NCBI GenBank assembly: GCA_003278925.1
Contig: QCCN01000001.1
Span: forward strand, 161,213-225,212
Direction: 5' to 3'
DNA from: Prochlorococcus sp. AG-347-L17
GTDB lineage: Bacteria > Cyanobacteriota > Cyanobacteriia > PCC-6307 > Cyanobiaceae
Length of the DNA: 64,000 nucleotides
Shown: piece after piece, positions 25,544 through 36,096 of the stretch
Layout of the letters: each line of letters opens with the position of its first letter
Numbering within the stretch: the first letter of the stretch is position 1
The notes under the pieces: generated by a model
The model's input: the letters and a program-made list of their open reading frames with translations, nothing else
The model's database searches: none
What the model was told of the DNA's origin: nothing
Made by a program: the position numbers and the translations under genes

Positions 25544-26164
25544 ATGAAAAATCATACTATTCAAAAATTAATCTATGGATTAGTTAGCAAGATTTTTGTA
25601 TTTCCTATTTATAAATTTGTATTTAAAGGCCATTTAATAGGTAGAGAAAATATTCCTCAAAAAGATTCTTTTATAATGGTTTCTAATCATGGTTCTTTAC
25701 TTGATCCTCCTTTGTTAGGCCATGCCCTTGGACGTAATATATCTTTTATGGCCAAGGCAGAGCTTTTTAAAATTCCTTTTCTCGGTTTTATTATCAAGGC
25801 TTGTGGAGCATATCCTGTAAAAAGAGGAATTGCTGATAAAAATACAATTAAAACAGCGTGTAAAAAATTATTAAATGATAATTGTATTGGAATTTTTATT
25901 GATGGCACACGTCAAAAAAATGGACTAGTTAATAAGCCTAAACAAGGTGCAGCATTATTAGCCTTTAAAAATCAAAAATTATTATTGCCTGTTGCAATAG
26001 TTAATTCACATAGACTAATAAGATTTAAATTCTTTATTCCTTTGTTTTCAAAAATAGTTATTAAAGTGGGAAAACCTGTTCAACCTCCACAAAGTTCATC
26101 AAGAGAGGATCTGAATTCTGTAACAATGCACCTCCAAGATAAAATTAATAATTTGATTGGATGA
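25544..26164 (+). CDS. plsC: 1-acyl-sn-glycerol-3-phosphate acyltransferase (PlsC)
   Basis: 206 aa acyltransferase: 'NHGSLLDPP' gives the H(x4)D motif with His49 and Asp54, and 'IDGTRQKNG' is the variant EGTR motif (Asp in place of Glu). N-terminal hydrophobic helix around 10-27 anchors it in the membrane. It acylates lysophosphatidic acid to phosphatidic acid. It is the last gene of the rpaB-plsX-fabH-fabD-plsC run, joining the first and second acylation steps with the fatty-acid starter enzymes. It converges with the tsaB-like gene after 4 nt. Confidence 0.92.
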   Translation: MKNHTIQKLIYGLVSKIFVFPIYKFVFKGHLIGRENIPQKDSFIMVSNHGSLLDPPLLGHALGRNISFMAKAELFKIPFLGFIIKACGAYPVKRGIADKNTIKTACKKLLNDNCIGIFIDGTRQKNGLVNKPKQGAALLAFKNQKLLLPVAIVNSHRLIRFKFFIPLFSKIVIKVGKPVQPPQSSSREDLNSVTMHLQDKINNLIG

Positions 26165-26168
26165 ATAT

Positions 26169-26822
26169 TTAGTTAATTGGAGAAATAGGGTAAAGAGGCA
26201 AAACTTTTCTCCAGGAATCTGCATTTGAATTAAATAAAGTTTTATTTGATAAATCCAATAGTTCTTTTAAATCTTCTTTATCATCATAAGAAGCCTCAAA
26301 AGAAAGTTCTTTACTCTCAAGTGCTTTGACAACTTTTGGTAAAACTGTTTCTCGAATGACTAGATCCAAGGAGTTTTTTTCGCTATGACAAATTTCATAT
26401 TTACCTGCAATAAAACCCTTCCGTTTTAATTTTTTGTAAATCCAAAATGATTGTTCGTTTGAAAAGATATTATTTTTTGATGCAATTCTTTTTGCCATTA
26501 TTTCAAATGAACTAAAACTGTCTAGAGGACACTTTATTTGTTGTGAGATAGTTCTTGCTAAAACTACAATTAGTCGTGAAGCATTAAAATTTGCTGGCCC
26601 TATGCTGACAGATAACTTATTTATTTTTTGTAAATTGTCTTTGGAAATGAATTTGTTAAGATCATTAATTAAGTTGTTGCAAAGGTCATTATCAAATTTT
26701 TTGATAAATAATTGATCAGATTCAAGGTCATTGTCCCTTCTATAACCAAACCCAAAAGAATCGTCTGTGCTATGAATAACTAATGAAGGGTAATTTTTTC
26801 TTTGTATGAGTTTATTTGTCAT
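26169..26822 (-). CDS. TsaB-like tRNA threonylcarbamoyladenosine partner, diverged
   Basis: 217 aa. The 'LSVSIGPANFNASRLIVVLARTISQQIKCPLDSFSSFEIMAKRI' stretch matches the TsaB (YeaZ) signature G-P-x-x-F-x-x-x-R with the following helices. The N-terminus is degenerate: 'LVIHSTDDSFG' replaces the usual 'ILAIDTS', with His where Asp is expected. TsaB is a non-catalytic partner of TsaD and TsaE in making t6A at position 37 of tRNAs reading ANN codons. The shorter, weaker form is likely the normal picocyanobacterial version. It sits 9 nt downstream of ycf34 on the same strand. Confidence 0.82.
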   Translation of the reverse strand: MTNKLIQRKNYPSLVIHSTDDSFGFGYRRDNDLESDQLFIKKFDNDLCNNLINDLNKFISKDNLQKINKLSVSIGPANFNASRLIVVLARTISQQIKCPLDSFSSFEIMAKRIASKNNIFSNEQSFWIYKKLKRKGFIAGKYEICHSEKNSLDLVIRETVLPKVVKALESKELSFEASYDDKEDLKELLDLSNKTLFNSNADSWRKVLPLYPISPIN

Positions 26823-26831
26823 CTATTACCT

Positions 26832-27083
26832 TTAAACAGGTAATTCCATTCCTGGATTACACTTTAACCATTTGCCAAATTCATTTTCAAAACTTCCACA
26901 AGATTGAACATCCCAATCAGTTTTAAAATCACCATTATTATCTTGAACTATATTGACATGAATGAATGGTTTTTTTGCTTTAAAATTAGGTAGATCACAA
27001 ATATGATCAACACCATGATTATTCTCAACATCATGATATGTGATACATCTATCAACCCATTTACAGTTGATGCAAATGCACAT
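26832..27083 (-). CDS. ycf34: Ycf34 family protein
   Basis: 83 aa. 'MCICINCKWVDRC' has Cys2, Cys4, Cys7 and Cys13 and a further Cys29 in 'HICD'; it keeps the Ycf34 pattern with 'HVNIVQD' and 'DVQSCGSFENEFGKWLKCNP'. Ycf34 is an Fe-S-binding protein implicated in photosynthetic electron transport in Synechocystis. Its start is 14 bp from the start of the divergent cca gene, so promoters overlap. tsaB-like gene follows on the same strand. Confidence 0.93.
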   Translation of the reverse strand: MCICINCKWVDRCITYHDVENNHGVDHICDLPNFKAKKPFIHVNIVQDNNGDFKTDWDVQSCGSFENEFGKWLKCNPGMELPV

Positions 27084-27097
27084 GATTAATAAGTAAA

Positions 27098-28315
27098 ATG
27101 AAAAGAAGCATTCTCACAAATCATACACTAATAATTGATGAATTAGAAACAAGTATAAAATTTCATAATTTAGATTTAATATTAGGTTTTTTACCTAAAG
27201 GATCATATTTGGTTGGTGGGTACATAAGAGATATTATTTTGGGAAGAGAAACTGAAAAGGTAGATGTTGATATTGTGGTACCTTTAAATGCAATTGAAAT
27301 TGGTAAAAAGATTGCAGACAATATTGGATCAAAATTTATAATTTTAGATAAAAAAAGAGAAGTAGTAAGAATTATTCTTAATCATATTGACATTGATATT
27401 GCTAATCAGGTTTCATCTACGTTAGAGGGAGATTTATGCTCTAGAGACTTTTCGATTAATTCAATTGCTTTTTTATTTGATAAGAAGTGTTTGTTTGATC
27501 CATTAAATGGTCTTAAAGATCTAGAGATTTCTTTGCTTAGAACTCATTCTGAAAAAAATTTACTAAACGATCCTTTACGAATATTAAGATGTTTTCGATT
27601 TGTTTCAGAATTGAATTTTAAAATAGATTTAAGATTGGTTGATTTTATAAAAAACAATAAAGGGAAATTATATCTTGTTGCCAAAGAGAGGATTAATTAT
27701 GAAATACAGAAAATAGTACATGGGGAAAATGCTCTCGCGGCGTTAATTTTGGTAAAAAAATTAAATATATTTGGTAATGATAATTTATCTGAAGATTCTT
27801 TTTTTTTGGATTTAGAGAAAATGAATTATGAAGAACTTAATCAGAAAGAAAAAGAAAAATTTTTACCATCATTTTTTATTGCTCAAATTTTAGATGTTGC
27901 CTCTTTAGAGAAACTTAGATTTAGTAAAGCTGAAATTGAAAAAACTAAGTTATTACGAAAATGGCACTTTTTGTTGGAGAAAAAAAATATAGCTCAATTA
28001 ACTGAATCAGATAGATTTGCATTACATAAAGATTTAGAGATGTTTCTTCCATTATTTATTTTTTATTTACCTCAAAATTTACGATTAGATTGGCTTCATA
28101 GATGGCGTGATAGTGATGATAAATTATTTCATCCTTCAAACTTACTTAATGGTAATGTAATCAAAAAAAATTTAAAAATAAAGGATGGGCCTCTATTAGG
28201 AGAGCTTTTAAATTATCTTTCTAAGGAACTTGCTTATAAGAGATTGAATAATTTTGATGAAGCTATTTATAAAGCAAAGCTATGGATTGAACAAAATGCG
28301 CCAAAATGTGATTAA
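27098..28315 (+). CDS. cca: tRNA nucleotidyltransferase (CCA-adding or A-adding)
   Basis: 405 aa class II nucleotidyltransferase. The 'LVGGYIRDIILGRETEKVDVDIVVP' head domain has GG at 40-41 and catalytic Asp56/Asp58. 'CSRDFSINSIAF', 'LLNDPLRILRCFRF' (base-recognition) and 'VAKERINYEIQKI' follow. Its C-terminal helical part is longer than in minimal enzymes. It completes or repairs the 3' CCA of tRNAs; the tRNA-Asn gene here indeed lacks CCA. Whether it adds the full CCA or only part of it in a split system cannot be read off. Confidence 0.92.
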   Translation: MKRSILTNHTLIIDELETSIKFHNLDLILGFLPKGSYLVGGYIRDIILGRETEKVDVDIVVPLNAIEIGKKIADNIGSKFIILDKKREVVRIILNHIDIDIANQVSSTLEGDLCSRDFSINSIAFLFDKKCLFDPLNGLKDLEISLLRTHSEKNLLNDPLRILRCFRFVSELNFKIDLRLVDFIKNNKGKLYLVAKERINYEIQKIVHGENALAALILVKKLNIFGNDNLSEDSFFLDLEKMNYEELNQKEKEKFLPSFFIAQILDVASLEKLRFSKAEIEKTKLLRKWHFLLEKKNIAQLTESDRFALHKDLEMFLPLFIFYLPQNLRLDWLHRWRDSDDKLFHPSNLLNGNVIKKNLKIKDGPLLGELLNYLSKELAYKRLNNFDEAIYKAKLWIEQNAPKCD

Positions 28316-28339
28316 ATACACATAGCTTAGTTTTGTTTA

Positions 28340-28353
28340 GAAGTTCAGACTTC
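28340..28353 (+). terminator. Weak hairpin between cca and the RRM gene
   Basis: GAAGT (28340-28344), loop TCAG, ACTTC (28349-28353), followed after AAAATCA by TTTTT. The stem is short and the T-tract is displaced, so it is a weak terminator at best; it might instead sit in the 5' leader of the RRM gene. Confidence 0.3.
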
Positions 28354-28373
28354 AAAATCATTTTTAAAAATTT

Positions 28374-28793
28374 ATGAGCATTCGCATTTACATTGGAAAT
28401 TTACCACAAGGATTTAATCCAAAAGAATTTGATACACTTTTAAAGTCAGTTTCTGATTCGATAAGATTTAAAGCAGTTCTAGATAAGGAAACAAAGGAAT
28501 GCAGGGGGTTTGGTTTTGCCACAACTAATAATGAAGATAATGCTAATTTATTAATTCAAAAGTTAAACGGTTTTGATTTTAATGGTTCTAAGTTAAGAGT
28601 AGAACTATCAGAAAAGAAAGATTCTGCTTCACACAAAAGAAATAGTGGAAAATTAAACAAGAATAAGAAGCGGAAGGACTTTAAGAAAATTGTTCACAGT
28701 GATGCACCTAACTTGGAAGCTCCTGATCCAAGATGGGCTGGAGAATTATCTAAATTAAAAGATTTGTTAGCTAATCAGAAGACGCCTGCTTAG
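28374..28793 (+). CDS. RRM-domain RNA-binding protein
   Basis: 139 aa. One RNA-recognition motif: RNP2 'IYIGNL' at 5-10 and RNP1 'CRGFGFAT' around 43-50. The C-terminal 60 residues are Lys/Ser/Asn rich, basic and disordered, ending with 'APDPRWAGELSKLKDLLANQ'. Such proteins are the cold- and stress-related Rbp family of cyanobacteria. The basic tail is a distinguishing feature. It abuts crtB on the opposite strand with no spacer. Confidence 0.93.
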   Translation: MSIRIYIGNLPQGFNPKEFDTLLKSVSDSIRFKAVLDKETKECRGFGFATTNNEDNANLLIQKLNGFDFNGSKLRVELSEKKDSASHKRNSGKLNKNKKRKDFKKIVHSDAPNLEAPDPRWAGELSKLKDLLANQKTPA

Positions 28794-29702
28794 TTATTTA
28801 ATTCGAGAAATTAAAAAAGATATTGGAATTTCAAGAGCTTTTACTGAGTTTTTTACAAAAGCTCTATTATTAAAAACATCATAATCCAACCTTTCAATAG
28901 AATCTAATATTCCTCTGTAAAGCCGTAAAGAAGTCCATACTGGCCATCTTGCGTCTGAAGATAGCCACTTAATACCATCTTCAGACTTTTGGAACCATTC
29001 TCGAGCCCTTGTTAATTGAAAGTTCATCAGTGCTTTCCACTGTTTGTTTATTTTTCCTTTTAAAAGTTCTTCCTCAGAATAATTAAATTTTTTAATATCG
29101 GCTAGTGGGAGATAAATCCTTCCTCTGTGTCTATCTTCTCCTACATCTCTCAATATATTTGTTAATTGATTTGCAATTCCAAGAGCTATAGCTGCTTCGG
29201 AGGGATCAGGGATGGCACTCCATGGGGCTGAAGTATAAGCGCTATCAATCCCCATCACATTTTGAGTCATTAAACCAACAGTCCCTGCGACTCTATAACA
29301 ATATAGTTTTAATTCATCAAAATCTTTGTATCTAAATTTATTTAGATCCATTCTCTGGCCATCTATCATATCTAGATAAGGTTGAATACTTTGAGGATAT
29401 TTCTCAATTGTATCTAACAAAACTGAATCTAATTCAGATTTAATATTCCCTTTAAATATATTTTTAGTATTTTCTTCCCATTCATCTAGATTGTCTGAAA
29501 GCTCATCTTGCGATTTAGTTGAGGCTTCTACGCTATCCATTATTTCATCTGTTCTTCTACACCATACATAGATAGCCCAAATAGCTCTTCTCTTTTCTTG
29601 AGGTAATAGAAGAGTTCCCAAGTAAAAGGTTTTAGCCCATTGTTGAGTTTCTTTTCGGCATATCTCGTATGCTTGATCTAGTTGAGAAATTGAATTTTTC
29701 AA
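28794..29702 (-). CDS. crtB: Phytoene synthase
   Basis: 302 aa squalene/phytoene synthase-fold enzyme. The two Asp-rich motifs are present: 'DEIMD' at 52-56 and 'DVGED' at 186-190, followed by 'RGRIYLP'. It condenses two geranylgeranyl diphosphates to phytoene, the committed step of carotenoid synthesis. It lies 33 nt downstream of crtP (phytoene desaturase) on the same strand, the usual cyanobacterial crtP-crtB order. It ends flush against the RRM gene on the opposite strand. Confidence 0.96.
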   Translation of the reverse strand: MKNSISQLDQAYEICRKETQQWAKTFYLGTLLLPQEKRRAIWAIYVWCRRTDEIMDSVEASTKSQDELSDNLDEWEENTKNIFKGNIKSELDSVLLDTIEKYPQSIQPYLDMIDGQRMDLNKFRYKDFDELKLYCYRVAGTVGLMTQNVMGIDSAYTSAPWSAIPDPSEAAIALGIANQLTNILRDVGEDRHRGRIYLPLADIKKFNYSEEELLKGKINKQWKALMNFQLTRAREWFQKSEDGIKWLSSDARWPVWTSLRLYRGILDSIERLDYDVFNNRAFVKNSVKALEIPISFLISRIK

Positions 29703-29735
29703 AAAGTTTTAGCTAAATTTTAGGATTTGTAAAGA

Positions 29736-31178
<1,443 letters not shown>

Positions 31179-31226
31179 TTAAAGTTAGAACATAATAGAT
31201 TTTTTCGTTGATTATTTTGTAAAATT

Positions 31227-31574
31227 ATGGAAAAAATGCTTTTAAAATCGACTACTAGACATGTAAGAATTTTTACTGCGGAAGTAGTTGCTAAAGAATT
31301 ACAGTTTCATCCCAATAAACTGACTCTCGATTTGGATCCAGATAACGAATTTATTTGGAACCAAGATTCTTTAAATAAAATAAATGAAAAATTCAATGAG
31401 TTAATTAAAGAGAGAGCAGGAAAAAATTTAGATGATTATGAACTTAGAAAAATAGGTTCGGAAATAGAAGGTTTAATAAAATTTTTACTTCAAAATGGTC
31501 AGCTAAGTTATAACCCAGATTGTAGAGTGATGAACTATTCGATGGGTTTACCCAAGACAAATGAATTACTGTGA
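31227..31574 (+). CDS. ndhM: NDH-1 subunit M
   Basis: 115 aa, the NdhM size. '[36 protein letters not shown]' and '[16 protein letters not shown]' are characteristic NdhM segments. It is a peripheral oxygenic-phototroph-specific NDH-1 subunit. Start ATG 31227 gives a family-like N-terminus. Its stop overlaps the GTG start of the following DUF3172 gene (GTGA), indicating translational coupling. Confidence 0.95.
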   Translation: MEKMLLKSTTRHVRIFTAEVVAKELQFHPNKLTLDLDPDNEFIWNQDSLNKINEKFNELIKERAGKNLDDYELRKIGSEIEGLIKFLLQNGQLSYNPDCRVMNYSMGLPKTNELL

Positions 31575-32194
31575 ATAGATCATCCTCAAATAGAAGGCCA
31601 AGGAGAGGCTCAAATAGAAGTTATTATCCTCCAAATCCTAGAGATATGGATTCGTATGGACAAAGAAATGGAAGATTGCCCGCTTCTTCTGAACAAAAGA
31701 TTAACTTCAGTACGGGAACCATTGCCGTACTCGCGGGAGTACTTATTTTAGGAGTTGGTATTGGGAGCGCTATTACTAGTACAACAGATGGTGGACAGGG
31801 GAACATAGCTAGTCAACAACAATTAGATATGGCTGTTCCAGACCCTGAATTTTGCAGGCAATGGGGCGCTAGTGCTTTTGTAATTGATGTCGAAATGTAT
31901 ACAACTCTGAATCCATCTACGAGTTTTGTAACACAGCCAGCTCTTCAGCCAGGTTGTGTTATTAGGAGAGAGAATTGGACAGTTTTACAAAAACAGGGCG
32001 CGATTAGTAATGAAGACGTAAGAGAATGTAAGCAAAGGATGAATACTTTTGCTTATATTGGATCTATAAGAGATAAGCCAATAGTTAAGTGTGTTTATCA
32101 GACTGACGTAAATGAAAATAAATTTATAATTAAAGGCGATGGACAAGCCGAAGATGGAGGAGTAGGAATTAATAAAGAAGCAGTTCAGTTTTGA
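31571..32194 (+). CDS. DUF3172-family membrane-anchored protein
   Basis: 207 aa, starting at GTG 31571, with a 4-nt overlap to ndhM. A basic, disordered N-terminus (1-45, Arg/Ser/Asn/Pro rich), one membrane helix at about 48-69, then a C-terminal domain with '[23 protein letters not shown]', '[11 protein letters not shown]' and '[15 protein letters not shown]'. This layout matches DUF3172 as I recall, a conserved cyanobacterial family of unknown function. Three or four cysteines lie in the exposed domain. Its coupling to ndhM hints at a link to the thylakoid NDH-1, unproven. Confidence 0.85.
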   Translation: MNRSSSNRRPRRGSNRSYYPPNPRDMDSYGQRNGRLPASSEQKINFSTGTIAVLAGVLILGVGIGSAITSTTDGGQGNIASQQQLDMAVPDPEFCRQWGASAFVIDVEMYTTLNPSTSFVTQPALQPGCVIRRENWTVLQKQGAISNEDVRECKQRMNTFAYIGSIRDKPIVKCVYQTDVNENKFIIKGDGQAEDGGVGINKEAVQF

Positions 32195-32200
32195 ACAAAA

Positions 32201-33145
32201 TTATGTATGCCTTAAAGGGCTTTCTAAACTAGCAAATTGTGGCAAAATATTTTTCTTAAATACGTCTGATGCTCTTGATGTATATCTTGATGGATTAGTA
32301 ATCAATTTTAGTTCTCTTTTAACTTCTAAGTCAGCAATAAATGCTTTGTGGATTGTTCCAGCAGATAATTCTCTTTCAATAGAAACAACAGGTAAAAAGG
32401 AAGCTCCTAAACCTGATTGAACTGCATTCTTTATTGCTTCAAGAGAGTTCAATTCCATCTCAATTCTTAATCTTTGAATATCAAGACCAGAATCTTGAAG
32501 AAGTTTGTCAACAACTTTTCTTGTTGTAGATTGAGAATCTAATGTTACAAAATTTAATTTGTATAAATCTTCTTTTAAAAGCTCTTTTTTGGTCGAAAGT
32601 GGGTGTTTAGAGGGTAATACTAATGCCAATTCATCAGTAGCATATGGAATTACTTGTAGCAAATTTTCTAAATCTCCAGGCAATTGTCCGCCAATAATGG
32701 CTAAGTCAATTTGTCCATTTGCCACACTCCAACCAGTTCGTCTAGTACTATGAACTTGAAGTTGGACAGATACATCAGGGTATTTTTGTCTGAATAGTCC
32801 TATCATTCTTGGCATTAAATATGTCCCAGTTGTTTGGCTGGCTCCAATGACAAGAGTTCCACCTTTTAAGCTATTTAAATCTTCAATAGCTTTGCAAGCT
32901 TCGTCACATTGATTCAAAATTCGTTCGCAATATTCAAGCAATAGTCTACCTGCTTCAGTTAATAGAGCCTTCCTACCCCCTCTGTCAAAAATTGTGATTT
33001 CAAGTTGTTTTTCTAGATTTTGTATTTGTAGACTCACGGCAGGTTGGGTTACATATAGTAGATCCGCAGCTTTTTTAAAACTTCCTTGAGCTGCTATCGC
33101 TTTTAGTATTCTTAATTGGTCTAGTGTAAATGGTAATTCTGGCAT
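32201..33145 (-). CDS. LysR-family regulator (RbcR/NdhR type)
   Basis: 314 aa. N-terminal winged helix-turn-helix, residues about 1-65 ('[42 protein letters not shown]'). The effector domain follows, with '[23 protein letters not shown]' and '[12 protein letters not shown]'-type strand. In cyanobacteria this class includes RbcR and NdhR/CcmR, which control carbon-uptake and NDH genes in response to carbon metabolites. It is divergent from the Z-ISO-like gene and ndhF-ndhD, 82 bp apart, which makes control of that unit and itself likely. I cannot decide between RbcR and NdhR. Confidence 0.88.
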   Translation of the reverse strand: MPELPFTLDQLRILKAIAAQGSFKKAADLLYVTQPAVSLQIQNLEKQLEITIFDRGGRKALLTEAGRLLLEYCERILNQCDEACKAIEDLNSLKGGTLVIGASQTTGTYLMPRMIGLFRQKYPDVSVQLQVHSTRRTGWSVANGQIDLAIIGGQLPGDLENLLQVIPYATDELALVLPSKHPLSTKKELLKEDLYKLNFVTLDSQSTTRKVVDKLLQDSGLDIQRLRIEMELNSLEAIKNAVQSGLGASFLPVVSIERELSAGTIHKAFIADLEVKRELKLITNPSRYTSRASDVFKKNILPQFASLESPLRHT

Positions 33146-33227
33146 CTATTATGCCTACAATTAATTATAATTCTAATGCTTAGTTGCATTATTGTTAAGA
33201 AAAAAATTATTTGAATGATTTAAATAT

Positions 33228-33956
33228 ATGGAGACTCATAAAACTTCTGTAATAATATTACTCTTAATTTTGATTTTTGCAGTAATTCATAGTGGTGGAG
33301 CTGCTTTAAGAATCAAAGCGGAATCTCTTATCGGAGCAAGATTATGGCGACTGTGTTTTGTTTTTTTAAGTTTGCCATCTGCAATTATCTTAATTAGTTA
33401 TTTTTTAGCTCACAGATATGACGGAATCAGATTATGGAATTTACAGGGTAGTAATTTTGTTTTTATGGTGGTTTGGTTATTAACTGCTATAAGTTTTTTA
33501 TTTTTATATCCTGCTACCTACAATTTGCTAGAAATTCCTTCGGTTTTAAAACCTAAAGTACGCATTTATGGAACTGGGATAATGAGAATTACAAGACATC
33601 CACAAGCTTTTGGGCAGATAATTTGGTGTTTTGCCCATACTTTATGGATTGGTTCATCATTCACGTTAATAACTTCTATTGGGTTAGTTTTGCATCATCT
33701 TTTTGCTATATGGCATGGGGATCAGAGATTAGCAAATAGATTTGGAGAAGAATTTGAAAAGTTTAAAAAAAATACTTCAATCATCCCTTTTATTGCGATA
33801 ATCGAAGGGAGGCAAGAATTTAAAATTAGCGAATTCTTTAGATTATCTCAACTTGGTATATTAATTGCAATAGGCGTACTTTGGTGGTCTCATAAGTATA
33901 TAAATATTGCTGTTAAAACATTTAATTCATCATTTTTGTCTGAATTCTTCAATTAA
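33228..33956 (+). CDS. NnrU-family protein, probable 15-cis-zeta-carotene isomerase (Z-ISO)
   Basis: 242 aa integral membrane protein with about six helices. 'YGTGIMRITRHPQAFGQIIWCFAHTLWIGSS' and 'HHLFAIWHGDQRLANRFGEEFEKFKKNTS' are conserved in the NnrU/Z-ISO family. His124 (in 'TRHPQ'), His137, His156/157 and His163 are candidate heme ligands; plant Z-ISO uses two His/heme sites. Z-ISO isomerises the 15-cis bond of zeta-carotene between the CrtP and CrtQ steps, and a cyanobacterial homologue has been tied to light-independent carotenoid synthesis. ndhF follows after 33 nt, so they are probably co-transcribed. The alternative is an unassigned NnrU protein. Confidence 0.78.
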   Translation: METHKTSVIILLLILIFAVIHSGGAALRIKAESLIGARLWRLCFVFLSLPSAIILISYFLAHRYDGIRLWNLQGSNFVFMVVWLLTAISFLFLYPATYNLLEIPSVLKPKVRIYGTGIMRITRHPQAFGQIIWCFAHTLWIGSSFTLITSIGLVLHHLFAIWHGDQRLANRFGEEFEKFKKNTSIIPFIAIIEGRQEFKISEFFRLSQLGILIAIGVLWWSHKYINIAVKTFNSSFLSEFFN

Positions 33957-33989
33957 CAGTTTAAAATCAAAATATAAATTCTTTAAAAA

Positions 33990-36011
33990 ATGCCTCAAGC
34001 TTCAGAAATTGCCTGGTTAATTCCTGTTTTCCCGCTTATTGGAGCGGTGTTTTCTGGCTTAGGACTAATAAGCATTAACAAGAAAATTAATAATTCCAGA
34101 GAAATTGTTTCTGTAGGTCTGATTTCTTTCGTTGGGATTTCTGCGGTAATTAGTTATAAAGCTCTTATTGAACAAGTTAATGGTTATCAATCAGTAGAAA
34201 AATTATTTGTATGGGCCAATGCTGGGGATTTCACAATTCCAATGGGCTTTGTCCTTGATCCTCTGGGGAGTGTAATGCTAGCTCTAGTAACTACAATAAC
34301 TTTGTTGGTAATGATTTACTCTCATGGTTATATGGCGCATGACAAAGGTTATGTCAGATTTTTTACATATTTAGCATTATTTAGTAGTTCAATGATGGGA
34401 TTGATAGTTAGTCCAAATTTATTAGAAATTTACGTTTTTTGGGAACTAGTTGGAATGTGTTCTTACTTATTGGTTGGTTTTTGGTACGACAGAGATGGCG
34501 CTGCACACGCTGCACAAAAAGCATTTGTTGTTAATAGAGTTGGAGATTTTGGATTATTACTAGGAATTCTTGGCCTATTTTGGGCAACAAATAGTTTTGA
34601 TTTTAATGAAATAGCTACTGGAATTTCTCAATCAATATCTGATAATTCGATACCCATTTGGGCTGCTTTACTACTTTGTTTTTTAGTTTTTTTAGGGCCA
34701 ATGGCAAAATCTGCTCAGTTTCCTCTTCATGTGTGGTTGCCTGATGCGATGGAAGGCCCTACACCTATTTCTGCACTTATCCATGCTGCAACAATGGTTG
34801 CTGCTGGGATATTTCTTGTAGCAAGACTTCAACCTTTGTATTCAATTTTCCCTTCTATTCAGTTCATTATTGCGTTAGTTGGTACTATTACCTGTTTTTT
34901 AGGAGCCTCTATAGCTTTGACCCAAATGGACTTGAAAAAAGGTTTAGCATATAGCACAGTTTCTCAGCTTGGGTATATGATGCTCGCAATGGGTTGTGGA
35001 GCGCCAGTAGCAGGAATTTTTCATTTAGTGACTCATGCTTGCTTTAAAGCAATGCTATTTTTGGGATCTGGTTCAGTAATACATGCTATGGAAGAAGTAG
35101 TTGGCCATCAGCCTGTACTAGCTCAAGATATGAGATTGATGGGCGGTTTAAGAAAAAAAATGCCATATACATCAACTACATTTTTAATAGGTTGTGTAGC
35201 AATTAGTGGAATTCCCCCATTGGCAGGTTTTTGGAGTAAAGACGAGATACTCGGAAATGCTTTTATATCATTTCCAGCTTTTTGGTTCGTAGGACTTCTA
35301 ACAGCTGGTATGACTGCTTTTTATATGTTTAGGCTTTATTTCTTGACATTTGAAGGTGATTTTAGAGGGGAGAATAAAGAATTGCAAAAAGAGCTTCTAA
35401 TAGCCTCTAAAACAAACCTAGATGAAGATAATGAAGAAGAGCATGAAGAACATGGCTCTATTCATGAGTCACCCTGGTCAATGACATTTCCCTTGGTATT
35501 TCTAGCTGTACCTTCTGTAATTATAGGTTTTATGGGACTGCCATGGGATAGTAAAATTGCAAACTTACTAGATCCTGAAGAAGCTGAGATTGCTGCAAAA
35601 GCTTTCGAATTAAAAGAATTTTTGCCTTTGGCAATTGTGTCAGTTCTTATTGCATCAGCTGGAATTGTTATTGCTTATCAGGCATATTTTGTGAAAAAAA
35701 TTAATTTATCATTTTTATTTGCCGAAAAGTTTCCTAGCATCAACCAATTTTTATCCAATAAATGGTATCTAGATGATATTAACGAAAAACTTTTTGTAAA
35801 GGGTAGTAGAAAACTTGCTAAAGAAGTCTTAGAGGTTGATTCTAAGGTTGTTGATGGCGTCGTGAATCTTACTGGACTTGTGACTTTAGGAAGTGGAGAA
35901 GGTTTAAAATATTTCGAGACAGGTAGGGCTCAATTTTATGCGCTTATTGTTTTTGGAGGTGTAATTCTACTAGTTGCTATATTTGGTTTTCAATCTCCTC
36001 AAGTATCTTAA
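33990..36011 (+). CDS. ndhF: NDH-1 subunit 5 (NdhF)
   Basis: 673 aa with about 15-16 membrane helices. The antiporter-like core is clear: 'YVFWELVGMCSYLLVGFWYDR' (Glu in the channel helix), 'KSAQFPLHVWLPDAMEGPTPISALIHAATMVAAGIF' and 'YSTVSQLGYMMLAMGCG'. A charged, hydrophilic loop (about 475-500) and the long C-terminal lateral helix region follow. It is the distal proton-pumping subunit of the thylakoid NDH-1 complex (the respiratory/cyclic NdhF1 type). The gene lies between the Z-ISO-like gene and ndhD on the same strand. Confidence 0.95.
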   Translation: MPQASEIAWLIPVFPLIGAVFSGLGLISINKKINNSREIVSVGLISFVGISAVISYKALIEQVNGYQSVEKLFVWANAGDFTIPMGFVLDPLGSVMLALVTTITLLVMIYSHGYMAHDKGYVRFFTYLALFSSSMMGLIVSPNLLEIYVFWELVGMCSYLLVGFWYDRDGAAHAAQKAFVVNRVGDFGLLLGILGLFWATNSFDFNEIATGISQSISDNSIPIWAALLLCFLVFLGPMAKSAQFPLHVWLPDAMEGPTPISALIHAATMVAAGIFLVARLQPLYSIFPSIQFIIALVGTITCFLGASIALTQMDLKKGLAYSTVSQLGYMMLAMGCGAPVAGIFHLVTHACFKAMLFLGSGSVIHAMEEVVGHQPVLAQDMRLMGGLRKKMPYTSTTFLIGCVAISGIPPLAGFWSKDEILGNAFISFPAFWFVGLLTAGMTAFYMFRLYFLTFEGDFRGENKELQKELLIASKTNLDEDNEEEHEEHGSIHESPWSMTFPLVFLAVPSVIIGFMGLPWDSKIANLLDPEEAEIAAKAFELKEFLPLAIVSVLIASAGIVIAYQAYFVKKINLSFLFAEKFPSINQFLSNKWYLDDINEKLFVKGSRKLAKEVLEVDSKVVDGVVNLTGLVTLGSGEGLKYFETGRAQFYALIVFGGVILLVAIFGFQSPQVS

Positions 36012-36096
36012 TTACAATTGTGTGTCTTCACTGTCCATTGGGGTGAAAAAATACAGAAAATTTCTAGACTTTATTTAAGATAAATTTCTTATTAAA

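Noticed and set aside
36028..36056. TTCAC...GTGAA hairpin between ndhF and ndhD as a terminator
   Set aside because: It is followed by an A-run, not a T-run, on the coding strand and the stem is 5 bp.
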